Source of the DNA: Planctomycetota bacterium
Lineage (GTDB): Bacteria; Planctomycetota; UBA1135; GCA-002686595
Direction: 5' to 3'
DNA: 64,000 bases
Assembly: GCA_016714045.1 (NCBI GenBank)
Contig: JADJNY010000011.1
Coordinates: forward strand, 1 to 64,000
The notes beneath the pieces were generated by a model. That model ran no database searches, was not told where the DNA came from, and saw nothing but the letters and a program-made list of their open reading frames with translations. Shown here one piece after another: positions 42,431 to 51,492 of this stretch (its first letter is position 1; every line of letters begins with the position of its first letter). A program made the translations under genes and the position numbers.

Positions 42431-43627
42431 TCAGAACGCGCCGAAGAACACCGAGGTGAAGGTCGTGATCGGCGCGGCCTCGCGGTACTCCTCGAGCGCG
42501 CGTTGCACGATCGAGAGCGCCGTCTTGATCTGCTGGTAGAGCTCGTCGTCCATGATGAGCCGGCCGATGCTGCCCTGGCCGTTGCGGACGGCGCCGGACA
42601 CCACGCGCAGGTTGTCCGTCGTCTCTTCGAGGTTGTCGTAGACGGTGCTCTTCGTGAGCAGCGCGCCGAGCGTGCCTTCGCCGTTCTTGAGGCGCGTCGA
42701 GATCTCGGTCAGGTTCTCGGCGAGCGTCGGGTCGTTGACGAGCACGCCCAGCGTCCCCTCGCCCCGCTGGATGCGGTCGACGATCGTGCGCATGTCGCGG
42801 ATCGCGGAGACGAGCTGGTCCGCGGCCTCCTCGTCCTCGATCAAGCGGCCGAGGATGCCCTTTCCCGACTGCACGTCGGTCAGGATCGTGGAGAGCTTGC
42901 CGACGGCCACGTCGATGTTCCGCGTGGCGTTCGCGAGGTTGTCGTAGACCTCGGTGTTCACGAGCAGCTGGCCCGCCGTGCCCTTGCCGTTCGCGAGGTC
43001 CTGCGTGATGCGGTCGAGGCTGCCGAGCGTCGCCGTCGCGCGCGACATCGCCTCCGCGAGGTCGTCGGCGAGCTTCTCGTCGTTGATCAACCGCGCCACG
43101 GTGCCCTTGCCGTCCTTCGCGCGATCCGTGACCTCGGCGAGGTTCGAGACGATGTCCGTGACGCCCTTCTGGCTCTCGCTGACGAGCTTTCCGAGCGCAT
43201 CGAGCGGGTTGGGCGCGATCTCGCCGAACAGCGCTCTGTCCTTCGGCAGCGGCTTGCCGGTCGCGGGCCCTGGATCGATCGAGAGGTTGCGCCCGCCGAG
43301 CAGCGTCGCGTCCTCGATCTGGATCTTCGCGCCCTCGCGCAGGGGCAGCGGCTTCTCGAGCGTCGCGATGACCGTGATGCGCTTGTCGATCGGCTGCTCG
43401 GGATCGAACTCCATGCTCTTGATCCGGCCCCAGCGCATGCCTGCGACGAGCACCGCGTCGCCCTCGCGCAACCCGTTCAGGTCCTGGAAGTGGATCTGCA
43501 GGTCGTAGGTCTTCTTGAACCAGCTGATGTCCGTGAGGAACAGCGTGTAGTAGCCGAGCACACACAGAGCGGCGAGGAACAGGCCTCCGAGGGCGAGCGT
43601 GCGGGACCCGGTGTTCTGCGAGGACAT
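42431..43627 (-). CDS. mlaD: MlaD/MCE-family lipid transport protein with six GxGT repeats
   Basis: Substrate-binding component of an Mla-type ABC lipid transporter, anchored in the inner membrane and facing the periplasm. An N-terminal helix (LALGGLFLAALCVLGYYTLF) precedes the MCE domain (residues 40-120; YDLQIHFQDLNGLREGD, VAGMRWGRI). The C-terminal two thirds is helical. It carries a recurring motif GKGT/GEGT-x-G-x-L at about residues 173, 214, 255, 289, 317 and 350, each followed by an acidic NDxxLAxxL helix. Such helices in MCE proteins can form a hexameric tunnel. 398 residues, starting 10 bases after mlaF. Confidence 0.9.
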   Translation of the reverse strand: MSSQNTGSRTLALGGLFLAALCVLGYYTLFLTDISWFKKTYDLQIHFQDLNGLREGDAVLVAGMRWGRIKSMEFDPEQPIDKRITVIATLEKPLPLREGAKIQIEDATLLGGRNLSIDPGPATGKPLPKDRALFGEIAPNPLDALGKLVSESQKGVTDIVSNLAEVTDRAKDGKGTVARLINDEKLADDLAEAMSRATATLGSLDRITQDLANGKGTAGQLLVNTEVYDNLANATRNIDVAVGKLSTILTDVQSGKGILGRLIEDEEAADQLVSAIRDMRTIVDRIQRGEGTLGVLVNDPTLAENLTEISTRLKNGEGTLGALLTKSTVYDNLEETTDNLRVVSGAVRNGQGSIGRLIMDDELYQQIKTALSIVQRALEEYREAAPITTFTSVFFGAF

Positions 43628-43637
43628 GGCGCTTCTC

Positions 43638-44387
43638 CTAGTCGGGATCGGTTCCGAGGAACTGCACGAGGCGCGGGTGGCGGCTCGCGAAGAACTCCTT
43701 CGGCGGGAGCTGGACGAGCGGACGGCCCTTCTCGAGGAAGAGGACCTCGTCGGCGACCGTCTTGATGCAGTTGACGCGGTGTTCGACGACGATCGCGGTC
43801 ACGCCGAGGCGGACCTTCAGCTCGCGGATGAGCTCGTTGATCGACGCGGAGATCTCGGGGTCGAGGCCAGCGTTCGGCTCGTCGTAGAGGATGATCTCGG
43901 GGTCGGTGATCAGCGCGCGCGCGAGGCCGACGCGCTTCTTCATGCCGCCCGAGATCTGCGAGGGCATCTTGTCCCACGCGTTCTCGACCCGCACGAGCGC
44001 GAGCTTCTCCTCCGCGCGCTTGCGGATCTCCGCGTCGGGTAGGTTCGTGTTCTCGCGCAGCGGCAGGCAGACGTTCTCGCCCACGCTGAGCCAGTTGATC
44101 AGCGCGCCTTCCTGGAAGAGGTACCCCATGCGCCGGCGCAGCTCCGCGAGCTCCTTCCCGCGCAACTTCGCGACGTCGCGCCCCTCGACCTCGACGGTGC
44201 CCGAGTCCGGTTGCATCAGGCCGATCGCGTGGCGCAGCACGACGGACTTTCCCGTGCCCGACGGGCCCATGATCGCGAGCGTGCGGCCGCGCTTCACCTC
44301 GAACGAGAGGCCGTCGAGCACCTTCTGCGTCCCGAAGCTCTTGTGCACGTCGCGGAAGCGCAGGATGACGTCGTCGCCGTTCGTCAT
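43638..44387 (-). CDS. mlaF: Mla-type ABC transporter ATP-binding protein
   Basis: Energises lipid transport with MlaE. Walker A GPSGTGKSVV, Q-loop LFQEGALINWLSVGENV, signature SGGMKKRVGLARAL and Walker B IILYDEPNAGLDP are all intact, followed by the H-loop VEHRV. The ATG at 44387 gives 249 residues, five bases after mlaE. The open frame continues far upstream through mlaE, but that is only the antisense-type overlap common at this GC. Confidence 0.93.
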   Translation of the reverse strand: MTNGDDVILRFRDVHKSFGTQKVLDGLSFEVKRGRTLAIMGPSGTGKSVVLRHAIGLMQPDSGTVEVEGRDVAKLRGKELAELRRRMGYLFQEGALINWLSVGENVCLPLRENTNLPDAEIRKRAEEKLALVRVENAWDKMPSQISGGMKKRVGLARALITDPEIILYDEPNAGLDPEISASINELIRELKVRLGVTAIVVEHRVNCIKTVADEVLFLEKGRPLVQLPPKEFFASRHPRLVQFLGTDPD

Positions 44388-44392
44388 CGCGT

Positions 44393-45181
44393 TCAGCCCT
44401 GGTACATGAACCACGTCATGAAGTAGTTCGCGATGATGATGGCGATGATCGACACGAGCACGGCCTGGCGCGTCGCGCGGCCGACGCCGAGCGCTCCCCC
44501 GCGCGCGTTGAGGCCCGCGCTGCAGCCGATGACCGCGACGATCGCGCCGAACACGCCGGCCTTGAAGAGCCCGCCGAACACGTCCTTCGGCAGCGGGAAC
44601 ACCGTGCCGAGGTCGCGCAAGGACTCCGTGGCCGAATCGAGGTAGAGCTCGAAGGACACGTTGAGCTGCGACTGCGCGACGAACCCGCCGCCCAGGATCC
44701 CGATCGTGTCGCACAGGATCGTCAGCACCGGGGCCGCGAGCACGAGCGCGACGAGGCGGGGGAGCACCAGGAAGCGCACGCGGTCGACGGAGAGCACCTC
44801 GAGCGCCGAGAGCTCGTCCGCGACGGACATCGTGCCGAGCTCCGCCGCCATCGAGCTCCCCGCGGCGGCCGCGAGGATCAGGGCCGTGATGAACGGGCCC
44901 ATCTCGCGCGTCATGCTCACGGCGACGATCGTCCCGATCTGGTCTTGCTGACCGATGCGCGCGAGCTCGATGCCCGTCTGCAGCGACACGATCATGCCGA
45001 TGAAGAAGCCGACGAGCAGCACGACGTGCATCGTCTGGATCGTGCTCTGGTAGAGCTGATCGGCGATCCAGCGCGCGCGCCGCGGCACGTGGTGCAGGCG
45101 CACGACGACCTGCGCGAGGAGCTCGAGCTGGAAGCCGAGCCCCGCGGCGAGGTCGTTCAGGAAGCGCAACGCGGCGGTCAT
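44393..45181 (-). CDS. mlaE: Mla-type ABC transporter permease
   Basis: 262 residues of the MlaE/YrbE family. LLVGFFIGMIVSLQTGIEL, the EMGPFITALILAAAAGSSMA segment, AELGTMSVADELSALEVLSV and FGAIVAVIGCSAGLNARGGA are family landmarks spread over five or six membrane helices. The C-terminus is hydrophobic (VSIIAIIIANYFMTWFMY). It starts three bases after the repeat lipoprotein gene upstream. Confidence 0.93.
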   Translation of the reverse strand: MTAALRFLNDLAAGLGFQLELLAQVVVRLHHVPRRARWIADQLYQSTIQTMHVVLLVGFFIGMIVSLQTGIELARIGQQDQIGTIVAVSMTREMGPFITALILAAAAGSSMAAELGTMSVADELSALEVLSVDRVRFLVLPRLVALVLAAPVLTILCDTIGILGGGFVAQSQLNVSFELYLDSATESLRDLGTVFPLPKDVFGGLFKAGVFGAIVAVIGCSAGLNARGGALGVGRATRQAVLVSIIAIIIANYFMTWFMYQG

Positions 45182-45184
45182 GGT

Positions 45185-46696
45185 TCAGGGGGAGCGTGGT
45201 TCCGTCGAGCGTTCGAGCGGCCAACCCGGGCCGGGCAGCGCCGGGAGCATCCACTCTAGGGATCCGGGCTCCCAACTTCTCCAGCGCACGAGCCCGAACA
45301 GGAGGGATGTCTCGCTCACCTTCTTGCCGCCCGAGCGGTACCGGCGGTTCGACCACACGCCGACGAGCGAGCGGCGGTCCTCGAACTCGTCCTTCTCGCG
45401 GCGATAGAGGCCGAGCCACGAGCGCTCCTTCACCTGAGCGTGGTTCACCTCGCGGACGTAGAGCTCCCAGATCCACGCGTACATGTCGTCGATCTCGGGC
45501 GTGCGCCAGAGCGGGTTCAACGCGGGGAACGCGAAGCGCGTCGTGTGCTCCTCCGGACGATCGAAGTGGTAGAGCGGCCAGAGCTTTTCGTACGACGAGA
45601 ACCCGGCCTCGCGGTCGTTGCGCTTCCAGTTCTGCCAGAAGGGGACGAAGTAGAACGCGTTCTTCTCGGCCTTCTCGTACACCTCGTGCCGCACGTTGAC
45701 GAACGGCCACGCGTACCACGTCGAGTCGAGCCCGTCGCCGTGGTAGTGCGAGTAGAACGGCCAGAACCGTGTGCGCTGGACGTCGTTCTCCGGGTCGCGC
45801 AGCCAGCGGACGAGGGGCCAGGGGCCGTCCCACGCCTTGAACCCCGTCGCGGGATCGCTCGACCACCCGAAGAACGGCCAGAGCACGGTCGTCGACGTGA
45901 ACGTCGCGCGTTGCGTGCGCCCGACGAGCGGGAGCAGCATCCACTTCGTCTCCTGCCGTTCGGGCGGGAGGTTGAGCAGGTTCTTCTCGTACGTCCAGAT
46001 CGGCCAGAGGAGGAACCAGCGGTCGTAGCGGCCCTCACAGCGCGAGTTCCCGTAGATCGGCCACACGCGCCAGCTCGGCCCGCCGGCGCCGCGCGCGAAG
46101 GCGAACACGGGGAAGAGGAAGTGGTGCGTGATCCGCCCGTCGCGCTCGGTGCGCAGGAAGAGCGGGAAGAGCACGAACACGAAGCGATCGAAGGAGAGGA
46201 AGTGCTCCATCACCCCGCCGAACGGGAACCAGGCGCGCACGATGCGCCCGTCGGCCGTCTTCGACCAGTAGATGCCCGGAAGCGTCAGGAGCGTCCACTC
46301 CGTCTGGCCGCTCGAGAGCTCGCGGTGGCTGTAGCGCGTCACGGGTAGGAGCTGCCACACGTACTCCTGACCGCGCTTGTCCTCCGTCCCGAGCGGCACG
46401 AGGAAGCGCGTCTGGTAGTCCTCTCCCGGGAGGCTGTCGTGGATCACGATCGGACGGAACGCCCACTGCGTGAGCGGCCCGCCGGTCGCGCGCAGGTGCC
46501 TCAGGCGCACCGCGCCGCCGAGCGCCTCGATCTCGCGTCCGCCGCCGGCGGTGGAGAGCTCCGTGAAGAAGGGGGCGAGGTGGCGCTCGGTCTGGAAGCT
46601 CGCGCAGCCGGCGGCCCCGAGCACGACGAGCGCCGCGAGCACGAAGGCGCGCCCCCATCGGAGACCGGCGCGCGCGAAGGAGCTCCTCGTCTTCAT
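45185..46696 (-). CDS. Lipoprotein with about thirteen aromatic-Pro repeats, in the mla operon
   Basis: 503 residues, no family name that I recognise. The signal ends in the lipobox VVLGAAGC (Cys-31). From residue 156 to 391 a short motif recurs: an aromatic or aliphatic residue, Pro, a hydrophobic residue, then an aromatic (WPIY, WPIW, WPFF, WPFY, WPLY). The Pro residues fall near 158, 178, 196, 213, 232, 256, 274, 294, 313, 331, 352, 374 and 391, a spacing close to 19. This suggests a regular beta structure with charged turns. It lies three bases upstream of mlaE and is surely co-transcribed, so a role in lipid trafficking, perhaps as an outer-membrane partner, is an inference from context. 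Confidence 0.8.
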   Translation of the reverse strand: MKTRSSFARAGLRWGRAFVLAALVVLGAAGCASFQTERHLAPFFTELSTAGGGREIEALGGAVRLRHLRATGGPLTQWAFRPIVIHDSLPGEDYQTRFLVPLGTEDKRGQEYVWQLLPVTRYSHRELSSGQTEWTLLTLPGIYWSKTADGRIVRAWFPFGGVMEHFLSFDRFVFVLFPLFLRTERDGRITHHFLFPVFAFARGAGGPSWRVWPIYGNSRCEGRYDRWFLLWPIWTYEKNLLNLPPERQETKWMLLPLVGRTQRATFTSTTVLWPFFGWSSDPATGFKAWDGPWPLVRWLRDPENDVQRTRFWPFYSHYHGDGLDSTWYAWPFVNVRHEVYEKAEKNAFYFVPFWQNWKRNDREAGFSSYEKLWPLYHFDRPEEHTTRFAFPALNPLWRTPEIDDMYAWIWELYVREVNHAQVKERSWLGLYRREKDEFEDRRSLVGVWSNRRYRSGGKKVSETSLLFGLVRWRSWEPGSLEWMLPALPGPGWPLERSTEPRSP

Positions 46697-46776
46697 CGGC
46701 GCCGCGATTGTCGGAGCCGGTGGGCGCGATGCAAGCACGAGGACGCGCGGTCGGCGCGGTCGCGCGCGCGGACCGG

Positions 46777-48474
46777 TCAAGGATCCTCGACGGCGTCGAC
46801 CTGCGCGCGGACGGCGAGGTCGCGCTTTTCGGTCACGCGCCCGTCGGGCCAGCGCACGCGGAGCACGTCGACGCGCGTCGCAGCGCCGAGGCCGAACAGG
46901 AGCCGCAGGTCGCCCTGCGACAGGTAGCTCGCGCCGCTGCGCACCTCCTGCGTCCAGGACCGGTCGCCGACGACGACCGTGACGCGCGTCCCGATCGCGG
47001 TCGAGTCGCGGTGCGTCCCCTTCACGCGCACGCGGAGCCACGCATTGCGCTCGCCGCCCTGGTTCTCGAACAAGGCGGGCGGGCCGCCGAGCACGCCGAA
47101 CACGCAGTCGGGGTCGCCGTCGTCGTCGAGGTCGGCCACGGCGAGCCCGCGGCCGACGCGCGGGACCTGGAAGCTCGGGGTCTGGCGCGCGGTGACGTCC
47201 TCGAAGCGCGCACTCCCCAGTCCGCGGAAGAGGAGCGGCGGCTGCGCGAACGTCGCCGGCGGATCGACGATCGGCGCGTTGTCGTGGATGTGGCCGTTCG
47301 CGACGACGAGGTCCTGCACGCCGTCCAGGTCGAAGTCGAGCCAGCGCACGCCGAAGCCGAGGCGCCCGAGCGCCGCGCGCGCGGTGCCGGTGCGGCTCGA
47401 GATCTCCGTGAACGACAGGCCGCCGTCGTTCCTGTAGATCGAGTTCGGCTCGTTCTGGAAGTTCGTGACGACGAGGTCGAGCCGGCCGTCGCCGTCGATG
47501 TCGGCCGCGTCCGTGCCCATGCCCGACATCTCGCGGCCCTCGGCGCTGTAGCCCGCGCCGGACTCGAGGCCGACCTCGACGAAGGTGCCGTCTCCCTCGT
47601 TCTCGAAGAGCAGGTTCGCCGTCGTGTCGTTCGCGCAATAGACGTCGGGGTCGCCGTCGTCGTCGAAGTCGGCGATGACGACGCCGAGGCCCTTGCCGCG
47701 CGCCGCGGCGAGCCCCGCGCGCTCGGTCGCGTCCTCGAACGTGCCGTCGCCCCGGTTGCGCAGGAGCCTGAGGCCCTCCGGGTCGAACAGATCGGGCACC
47801 GGATACGCGGGGACGTCGCCGATCGAGTACGGGCGGTGGTCCTCGGGTCGGCAGACGAGGTAGTTCTGCACGAGGAGGTCGAGCTGTCCGTCGCGATCGT
47901 AGTCGAAGAAGGCGGCGCCGGTGCTCCAGCGCGCGTCGTCGGCGCCCGCGCTCGCGGTCACGTCGCGGAAGCGCCCGTCGCCCTCGTTGTGGTAGAGCAC
48001 GTTCGAACCGTAGTTCGTGACGTAGAGGTCGGGGCGGCCGTCGCGATCGTAGTCGCCGACCACCGCGCCCATGCCGTAGCCGCGGCCGCGCACGCCGGCC
48101 TTCTCCGTGACGTCCTCGAAGCGCCAGCCGCCGAGGTTCCGGTAGAGCCGGTTCCCGCCCGGCGCCTGCTCCTCGAGCTTCGCGGGGAGCTTCCCCGAGT
48201 CGACGAAGTACAGGTCCTGGCGCCCGTCGCCGTCGTAGTCGATCACCGCGACGCCGCCGCCCATCGTCTCGGGCAGTTGGCGGGCCTCGGTCTTGCCGTT
48301 CTGGTGGACGAACTCGACCCCGGAGCCCGCGCGTCGGTCGAAGAACTGCGGGAGCGTCGCCGCGGGCGCCGCCGTGCCCTCGGGCGCGCGCGAGCACGCG
48401 CCGAGCACGAGCGCTCCGCACGCGGCGAAGAACGGAGCGCGGCTCGGCCGCGGAGACCCGACGTCGTTCGTCAT
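46777..48474 (-). CDS. FG-GAP/VCBS repeat lipoprotein with UnbV/ASPIC C-terminal domain (CRTAC1-like)
   Basis: 565 residues. The signal ends with the lipobox LVLGAC. Seven Ca-binding loops of the form DxDxDGxxD are visible (DYDGDGRQD, DYDRDGRPD, DYDRDGQLD, DFDDDGDPD, DIDGDGRLD, DFDLDGVQD, DLDDDGDPD), typical of a beta-propeller. The C-terminal UnbV/ASPIC domain reads NAWLRVRVKGTH, AIGTRVTV and SGASYLSQGD. The ATG overlaps the stop of the upstream TPR gene. Such proteins are abundant in planctomycetes; the function is unknown. Confidence 0.88.
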   Translation of the reverse strand: MTNDVGSPRPSRAPFFAACGALVLGACSRAPEGTAAPAATLPQFFDRRAGSGVEFVHQNGKTEARQLPETMGGGVAVIDYDGDGRQDLYFVDSGKLPAKLEEQAPGGNRLYRNLGGWRFEDVTEKAGVRGRGYGMGAVVGDYDRDGRPDLYVTNYGSNVLYHNEGDGRFRDVTASAGADDARWSTGAAFFDYDRDGQLDLLVQNYLVCRPEDHRPYSIGDVPAYPVPDLFDPEGLRLLRNRGDGTFEDATERAGLAAARGKGLGVVIADFDDDGDPDVYCANDTTANLLFENEGDGTFVEVGLESGAGYSAEGREMSGMGTDAADIDGDGRLDLVVTNFQNEPNSIYRNDGGLSFTEISSRTGTARAALGRLGFGVRWLDFDLDGVQDLVVANGHIHDNAPIVDPPATFAQPPLLFRGLGSARFEDVTARQTPSFQVPRVGRGLAVADLDDDGDPDCVFGVLGGPPALFENQGGERNAWLRVRVKGTHRDSTAIGTRVTVVVGDRSWTQEVRSGASYLSQGDLRLLFGLGAATRVDVLRVRWPDGRVTEKRDLAVRAQVDAVEDP

Positions 48475-49433
48475 CGCGGCGCGCTCCCGCCGTTCGCGGC
48501 GTTCTCGAGCTCCTTCGCCTTGTTCGCGGCCGCCTGCGAGTCCGCGCGGCGGCCTTGGAGCTGGTAGATGTGGGCGAGGAACTGGTGCACGATCGGCGCT
48601 TCGGGCGCGAGGTCGCGCGCGGCAAGCGCGCTCTTCAGCGCCGCGTCGAGCCGGCCGCCCTCGAGGTCCGTGTTCGAGGCCTTCAAGAGCGCCGTGACGC
48701 GCATGCGCAGGCGCTCCTCGCCGACGAGCAGCTCGGAGAGCTCGCGGAACCGCGCGAGGTGCGGGCGCGCCTCGTCCTTCTTGCCCTGCTTCTGGAGCAC
48801 GAGGCCCAGGTTCAGCCAACCCCCGGGGAGGTTCGGGTCGAGGACGACGAGACGTTCGAGCACCTGCCGCGCTTCGTCGAGGCGTTTGGCCTGCAGGAAG
48901 AAGATCCCCTGGTGCAGGAGCGCCAACGGATCGGGCGCCGCCGCCTTCGTCGCCGCGGCGAACTCGCGCTCGGCGCGCGCGTCGTCCCCGAGCAGCACGG
49001 CGATGCGGGCCAGGAAGAGGTGCGCGCGGGATTCGGCGGGCGCGAGCTCGAGCGCGCGCGTGAAGAGCGCCGCCGAGGGCTCGAGCTCGTGCAGCTCGAA
49101 CCGGCAGATCGCGAGGTTGACGAGGAGCTGCGGTTCGTTCGGCACGAGCGCGCGCGCGCGATCGAAGGCCTCGATCGCCGCCGGCCAGCGCTTCTGCGCG
49201 TGGCGCGCCGTGCCGAGCGCGTTCCACGCGCCCGCATCGTTCGGCGCGAGCCGCGTGGCGGCGAGGAAGTGCGGTTCGGCCTCCTCGTAGCGCGCCGCGG
49301 CGAAGAGCTGCTGTCCGAGCGAAACCTCGTCCGCGGCCGTAGGCTGCGGAAGGGGCTGCGGCGGAGTCTGCGGGAGGAGCGCGAACCACGCGAGCACGCT
49401 CGCGAGGATCCAGGAGTGGAGAAGGGGGCCCAT
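48471..49433 (-). CDS. Exported tetratricopeptide repeat protein
   Basis: 320 residues with an N-terminal hydrophobic segment (SWILASVLAWFALL) and a Pro/Gln linker. At least six TPR units follow, such as ARYEEAEPHFLAATRLAPN, RWPAAIEAFDRARALVPNE and RLDEARQVLERLVVLDPN. Its stop overlaps the ATG of the FG-GAP gene, making a coupled TPR plus UnbV pair that recurs in this kind of genome. The start at 49433 precedes the signal with no better alternative. Confidence 0.85.
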   Translation of the reverse strand: MGPLLHSWILASVLAWFALLPQTPPQPLPQPTAADEVSLGQQLFAAARYEEAEPHFLAATRLAPNDAGAWNALGTARHAQKRWPAAIEAFDRARALVPNEPQLLVNLAICRFELHELEPSAALFTRALELAPAESRAHLFLARIAVLLGDDARAEREFAAATKAAAPDPLALLHQGIFFLQAKRLDEARQVLERLVVLDPNLPGGWLNLGLVLQKQGKKDEARPHLARFRELSELLVGEERLRMRVTALLKASNTDLEGGRLDAALKSALAARDLAPEAPIVHQFLAHIYQLQGRRADSQAAANKAKELENAANGGSAPR

Positions 49434-49597
49434 CTTGCGTCCAGGCGAGCGGATCTCGGCGTCCACGACCGGTGGGGCGCGAGCGTGCGCCGCCTCGACG
49501 CCGGGCGTGCGCGCCCTGCCACGGTGCGCGGCTCCGCTCGAGCGGCCGACGCGGCGGATGGTAGGTGGGGCCTCCACGAGGGTCAAGGCGCGCGCCG

Positions 49598-50533
49598 ATG
49601 GGGGAGCCGCGCGGACGCACGGGAGCACATCGCGGTGCAGGATCAGCCCGGCGAGCGCCTCTACTTCATCGCCGACTACCACGCGCTGACGTCGAGCCGC
49701 GACCCCGAGGCGCTGCGCGTCGCGGTGCGCGACGTCGCGGTGACGTACCTCGCGCTCGGGCTCGATCCGACGCGCTCGGTGCTCTTCCGCCAGAGCGACG
49801 TGAAGGAAGTGACCGAGATCACGTGGCTCCTCTCGTGCGTCTCCGGCATGGGGCTGCTCGAGCGCGCGCACTCGTACAAGGACAAGGTCGCGAAGGGCAT
49901 CGCCTCGTCCGTCGGGCTCTTCACGTACCCCGTGCTCATGGCGGCGGACATCCTCGCGTACGACTCCGACCTCGTGCCCGTCGGCAAGGACCAGGTGCAG
50001 CACGTCGAGATGACGCAGGACATGGCCGCGTCGTTCAACGCGCTCTACGGCCCCGTCTTCAAGCGGCCCGAGTACCTGCTCGAACGCTCGGAAGCGCTGC
50101 AGAAGGTGCCCGGCCTCGACGGGGAGAAGATGAGCAAGAGCTACGGCAACGACGTGTGGATCTTCGAGTCGGGCAAGGCGCTGAAGAAGACGATCGGGCG
50201 CATCGTGACCGACTCGCGCGCGCCCGAGGAGCCGAAGGACCCCGACGCGCTCCTGCTCTTCAAGTTCCTCGAGCTCTTCCTCGCGCCGAACGAGCTCGCG
50301 GACTGGAAGGACCGCGTGCGCCGCGGCGGTCCGGGCGCGCCGGGCTACGGGCACCTCAAGGTGGCGCTCGTCGACGCGATGGAGGCCCACTTCGCCCCCC
50401 GCGCGCTCGCCGCGAAGCGCTGCTCGCGGACCCCGCCGAGGTCGATCGCATCCTCGCGCACGGCGCCGACCTCGCCCGCGAACGCGCCGTCCGCGTCCGC
50501 GACCGCGCCCTCACCGCGTGCGGCCTGCGCTGA
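49598..50533 (+). pseudogene. trpS: Tryptophanyl-tRNA synthetase lacking its 5' end, with an internal frameshift
   Basis: Recognisable from REHIAVQDQPGERLYFIADY through LRQSD-type substrate loop FRQSDVKEVTEITW, TYPVLMAADILAYDSDLVPV, GKDQVQHVEMTQDMA and KMSKSYGND. The first 25 or so residues of the family, including the HIGH motif (usually in a PSG..HLGNY context), are missing, and no frame upstream supplies them. Near the 3' end the run of six C at 50395-50400 should be seven. Adding one restores ALLADPAEVDRILAHGADLA and the stop at 50533. The frameshift fits the other errors in the window. The missing start is either a true deletion or a misassembly at about 49600. Confidence 0.8.
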
Positions 50534-50908
50534 CCGACGTCCCCCCGAGACGTCGTGCAGCCAGAGCGCACCTCCCGCACGTCCCCCCGCGCTCGATGCC
50601 GAGCTGCTCCCCACGAACGTGCCGATGCCGCGCGCACCGCCTCACCGTGCCCCCCGCTCGATGCTGAGAGCCCCTAGAACTCCGCGCTGGCCCGGGCCGG
50701 TCCTCCGGCCCGGGCCAGCGCGGAGTCCGGAATGCGGAGCATCCGAATGTGTTCCGTTGCGCCTCTTCCCCCTGCATCGTCCCACCTGGCAGCGCCGCTC
50801 CCGACCGACGCCACTCCCCCGCCCGCGCGACCGACCCCACACCCCACCCACGCTGGACTCCCACCCACGAACGTGGCAGAACGACGCGCGTCCCAGGAGG
50901 TCCCTCGC
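50534..50908. other. Intergenic region with a very strong inverted repeat
   Basis: 375 bases with no gene call. It holds the 22-pair hairpin listed separately and short imperfect repeats (CCCCCCG followed by CTCGATGC at 50582-50597 and 50651-50664). AGGAGG at 50895-50900 is the ribosome site of the next gene. Confidence 0.5.
50679..50726. terminator. Perfect 22-pair hairpin, probable terminator
   Basis: Arms 50679-50700 (starting ACTCCGCGCTGG) and 50705-50726 are exactly complementary with a TCCT loop. There is no T tract, so it may act as a bidirectional or Rho-assisted terminator or mRNA stabiliser rather than a classical intrinsic one. Confidence 0.6.
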
Positions 50909-51397
50909 TTGATCCGATCGAGTTGCATCGCGGTGCTCGTCCTCACCGCCACGGCGTGCACGAGCACCCACAAAAACACCCCCAACACCGACGCGCCGTC
51001 GAAGGCACCGCTCTCCAGCGTCGTGAAGCCGTGGACGGCGGAATTCCAGAAGCCCCACCTCGTGATCGCCGACGAGATCGTGATCGAAGGCCCGGACGGA
51101 CTGATCGACCACGTGGCGACGCGCGCGGAGAACGCGGCGCACACGAAGCAGGAGCGCGCGACGGCTCAAGGCTTCCTGCAGGAGATCGTGCAGAAGCCGG
51201 GCGTCGCGCCCCTCGAGATCCGCGCGTTCCTCGACCGCTACGAGCTGATCGCGATGCGGAAGCTGACGGTCCTCGAGCGCCCCGGCCCGGTCGACGTCGT
51301 GTTGCGCGCGAACGGCGACGTCTTCGTCCGCGACGGAGCGTCGGGCGCCGAGCAGCGCGTGCCCGCGCTTCGCGTCGAAGGGAAGATCCAGCGGTGA
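50909..51397 (+). CDS. Small putative lipoprotein
   Basis: 162 residues from TTG at 50909, chosen because a full AGGAGG sits 8 bases upstream and the frame then begins directly with a signal (IRSSCIAVLVLTATAC; Cys in a lipobox-like LTATAC). The mature part has a predicted beta-rich core (PHLVIADEIVIEGPDGLIDH) resembling the start of LptC/OstA-type segments, but too weakly to assign. The last part (DVVLRANGDVFVRDG) is also beta. It is followed by a TPR lipoprotein on the same strand. Confidence 0.7.
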   Translation: MIRSSCIAVLVLTATACTSTHKNTPNTDAPSKAPLSSVVKPWTAEFQKPHLVIADEIVIEGPDGLIDHVATRAENAAHTKQERATAQGFLQEIVQKPGVAPLEIRAFLDRYELIAMRKLTVLERPGPVDVVLRANGDVFVRDGASGAEQRVPALRVEGKIQR

Positions 51398-51492
51398 ACG
51401 CGGGCCGCGGACGTCGCGCGCGCCGCGCGACGGCGGACGCGCGGGGGCCTCGGCGCGCCGCGGCTCCAGAGCTCGGAGGCCCGCGGGGCGCG

